Shown: positions 7,038 through 7,259 of the stretch, one piece after another
Position numbering within the stretch: the first letter of the stretch is position 1
How the letters are laid out: each line of letters opens with the position of its first letter
Notes under the pieces: model-generated
Database searches by the model: none
What the model was told of the DNA's origin: nothing
The model's input: the letters and a program-made list of their open reading frames with translations, nothing else
Made by a program: the position numbers and the translations under genes
NCBI GenBank assembly: GCA_003648395.1
Contig: QMPB01000217.1
Coordinates: 1 to 7,259 of the forward strand
Length of the DNA: 7,259 nucleotides
From: Bacteroidota bacterium
GTDB lineage: Bacteria > Bacteroidota > Bacteroidia > Bacteroidales > UBA1556
Reading direction: 5' to 3'

Positions 7038-7072
7038 GGGGATTGGGGATTAAGGATTAAGAATTAGGGATT
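7038..7072 (+). repeat. tandem array of five 7-nt units (RRRRATT)
   Basis: Five units stand head to tail: GGGGATT (7038-7044), GGGGATT (7045-7051), AAGGATT (7052-7058), AAGAATT (7059-7065) and AGGGATT (7066-7072). Each is four purines followed by ATT, so the strand is strongly purine-biased. The array begins 6 nt after the stop codon of the second cargo gene. Variation in copy number by slippage is likely. A function is not known. Confidence 0.75.
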
Positions 7073-7200
7073 GTCAGGCTGAGTATTTTTTTGTTGGTAG
7101 AACGTCAGAGTGATTCTGGAGGGGAAGGTTAGCAGCCGAAGGCACAGTAAAAGGGGCAACCCAGAATAGTATCGAAGACTGTATCGAAGGCGAGCCTATC
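7073..7200. repeat. GC-richer segment resembling a dispersed intergenic repeat
   Basis: This stretch is visibly more GC-rich than the rest of the window and carries no ORF of note. It opens with GTCAGGCTGAG and has GTCAGAGTGATTCTGG at 7104-7119. GTATCGAAG occurs twice (7169-7177 and 7181-7189, 12 nt apart), and CGAAG occurs at 7137, 7173 and 7185. ATTCTGG (7113-7119) is complementary to CCAGAAT (7161-7167). From memory, short elements with GTCAGGCTGAG and TCGAAG words are scattered between genes in many Bacteroidota genomes. Identity with such a family is inferred and cannot be tested within one window. Seven T at 7086-7092 lack a good hairpin upstream, so a terminator for the preceding gene is not supported. 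Confidence 0.45.
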
Positions 7201-7211
7201 AAAAACAAAAA

Positions 7212-7244
7212 TTTTCCAACAAACAAAATATTTTCATATCTTAG
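7212..7244 (+). promoter_or_regulatory. candidate promoter for a gene beyond the right edge
   Basis: TTTT at 7212-7215, 21 nt of spacer, and TATCTTAG at 7237-7244 fit the Bacteroidota TTTG-N17-23-TAnnTTTG arrangement with one mismatch in each box. The very AT-rich setting and the lack of an ORF in the last 60 nt fit a promoter region for a rightward gene starting after 7259. The -7 box shares the TAnCTTAGC form with the candidate at 64-72. Confidence 0.45.
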
Positions 7245-7259
7245 CCCCTTAAATACAAA

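Noticed and set aside
7075..7092. Possible intrinsic terminator for the second cargo gene before the seven-T run
   Set aside because: Only a three-pair stem (CAG/CTG) can be drawn ahead of the T-run, which is too weak to call a terminator.
1..7259. CRISPR array, insertion sequence or integrase
   Set aside because: No evenly spaced direct repeats with unique spacers and no transposase or recombinase motifs were found on either strand.

Overview
The window looks like an AT-rich Bacteroidota (Bacteroidetes) chromosome segment. Both large genes encode proteins with an N-terminal signal peptide and a C-terminal type A sorting domain of the type IX secretion system (T9SS), opened by LYPNP or VYPNP. 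T9SS is essentially confined to this phylum. The large genes also lack Shine-Dalgarno sequences, and candidate promoters fit the Bacteroidota pattern (TTTG about 20 nt ahead of TAnnTTTG). The species cannot be named from the sequence.

Layout. Positions 1-688 hold no convincing large gene. This leader contains a 12-bp palindrome, a candidate promoter (43-71), a seven-G run, several stem-loops (the strongest at 546-581), and one 38-codon ORF (382-498) with an unusually good Shine-Dalgarno sequence. Positions 689-5446 encode a 1585-residue secreted multidomain protein. Its parts in order are a glycoside hydrolase family 16 (GH16) domain with intact catalytic residues, a purple-acid-phosphatase-type fibronectin-like domain, a calcineurin-like phosphoesterase domain that seems to have lost most metal ligands, a right-handed beta-helix, a mostly helical module and the T9SS sorting domain. 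A strong intrinsic terminator (5456-5489) follows at once. Positions 5502-7031 encode a second T9SS cargo protein of 509 residues, mostly beta-propeller-like repeats of unknown function. Positions 7032-7259 are non-coding: a tandem array of five 7-nt units, a more GC-rich segment resembling a dispersed intergenic repeat, and an AT-rich tail with a likely promoter for a gene beyond the window.

How the genes work together. Both products should cross the inner membrane by Sec and the outer membrane by T9SS, ending on the cell surface or in the medium. The first probably binds or cuts a beta-glucan or related galactan through GH16; the other modules look like binding or scaffold parts. No SusC/SusD pair, regulator or T9SS component is visible, so this is not an obvious polysaccharide utilisation locus. 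The most notable observation is the fusion of an apparently active GH16 domain to a degenerate phosphoesterase and a beta-helix in one T9SS cargo.
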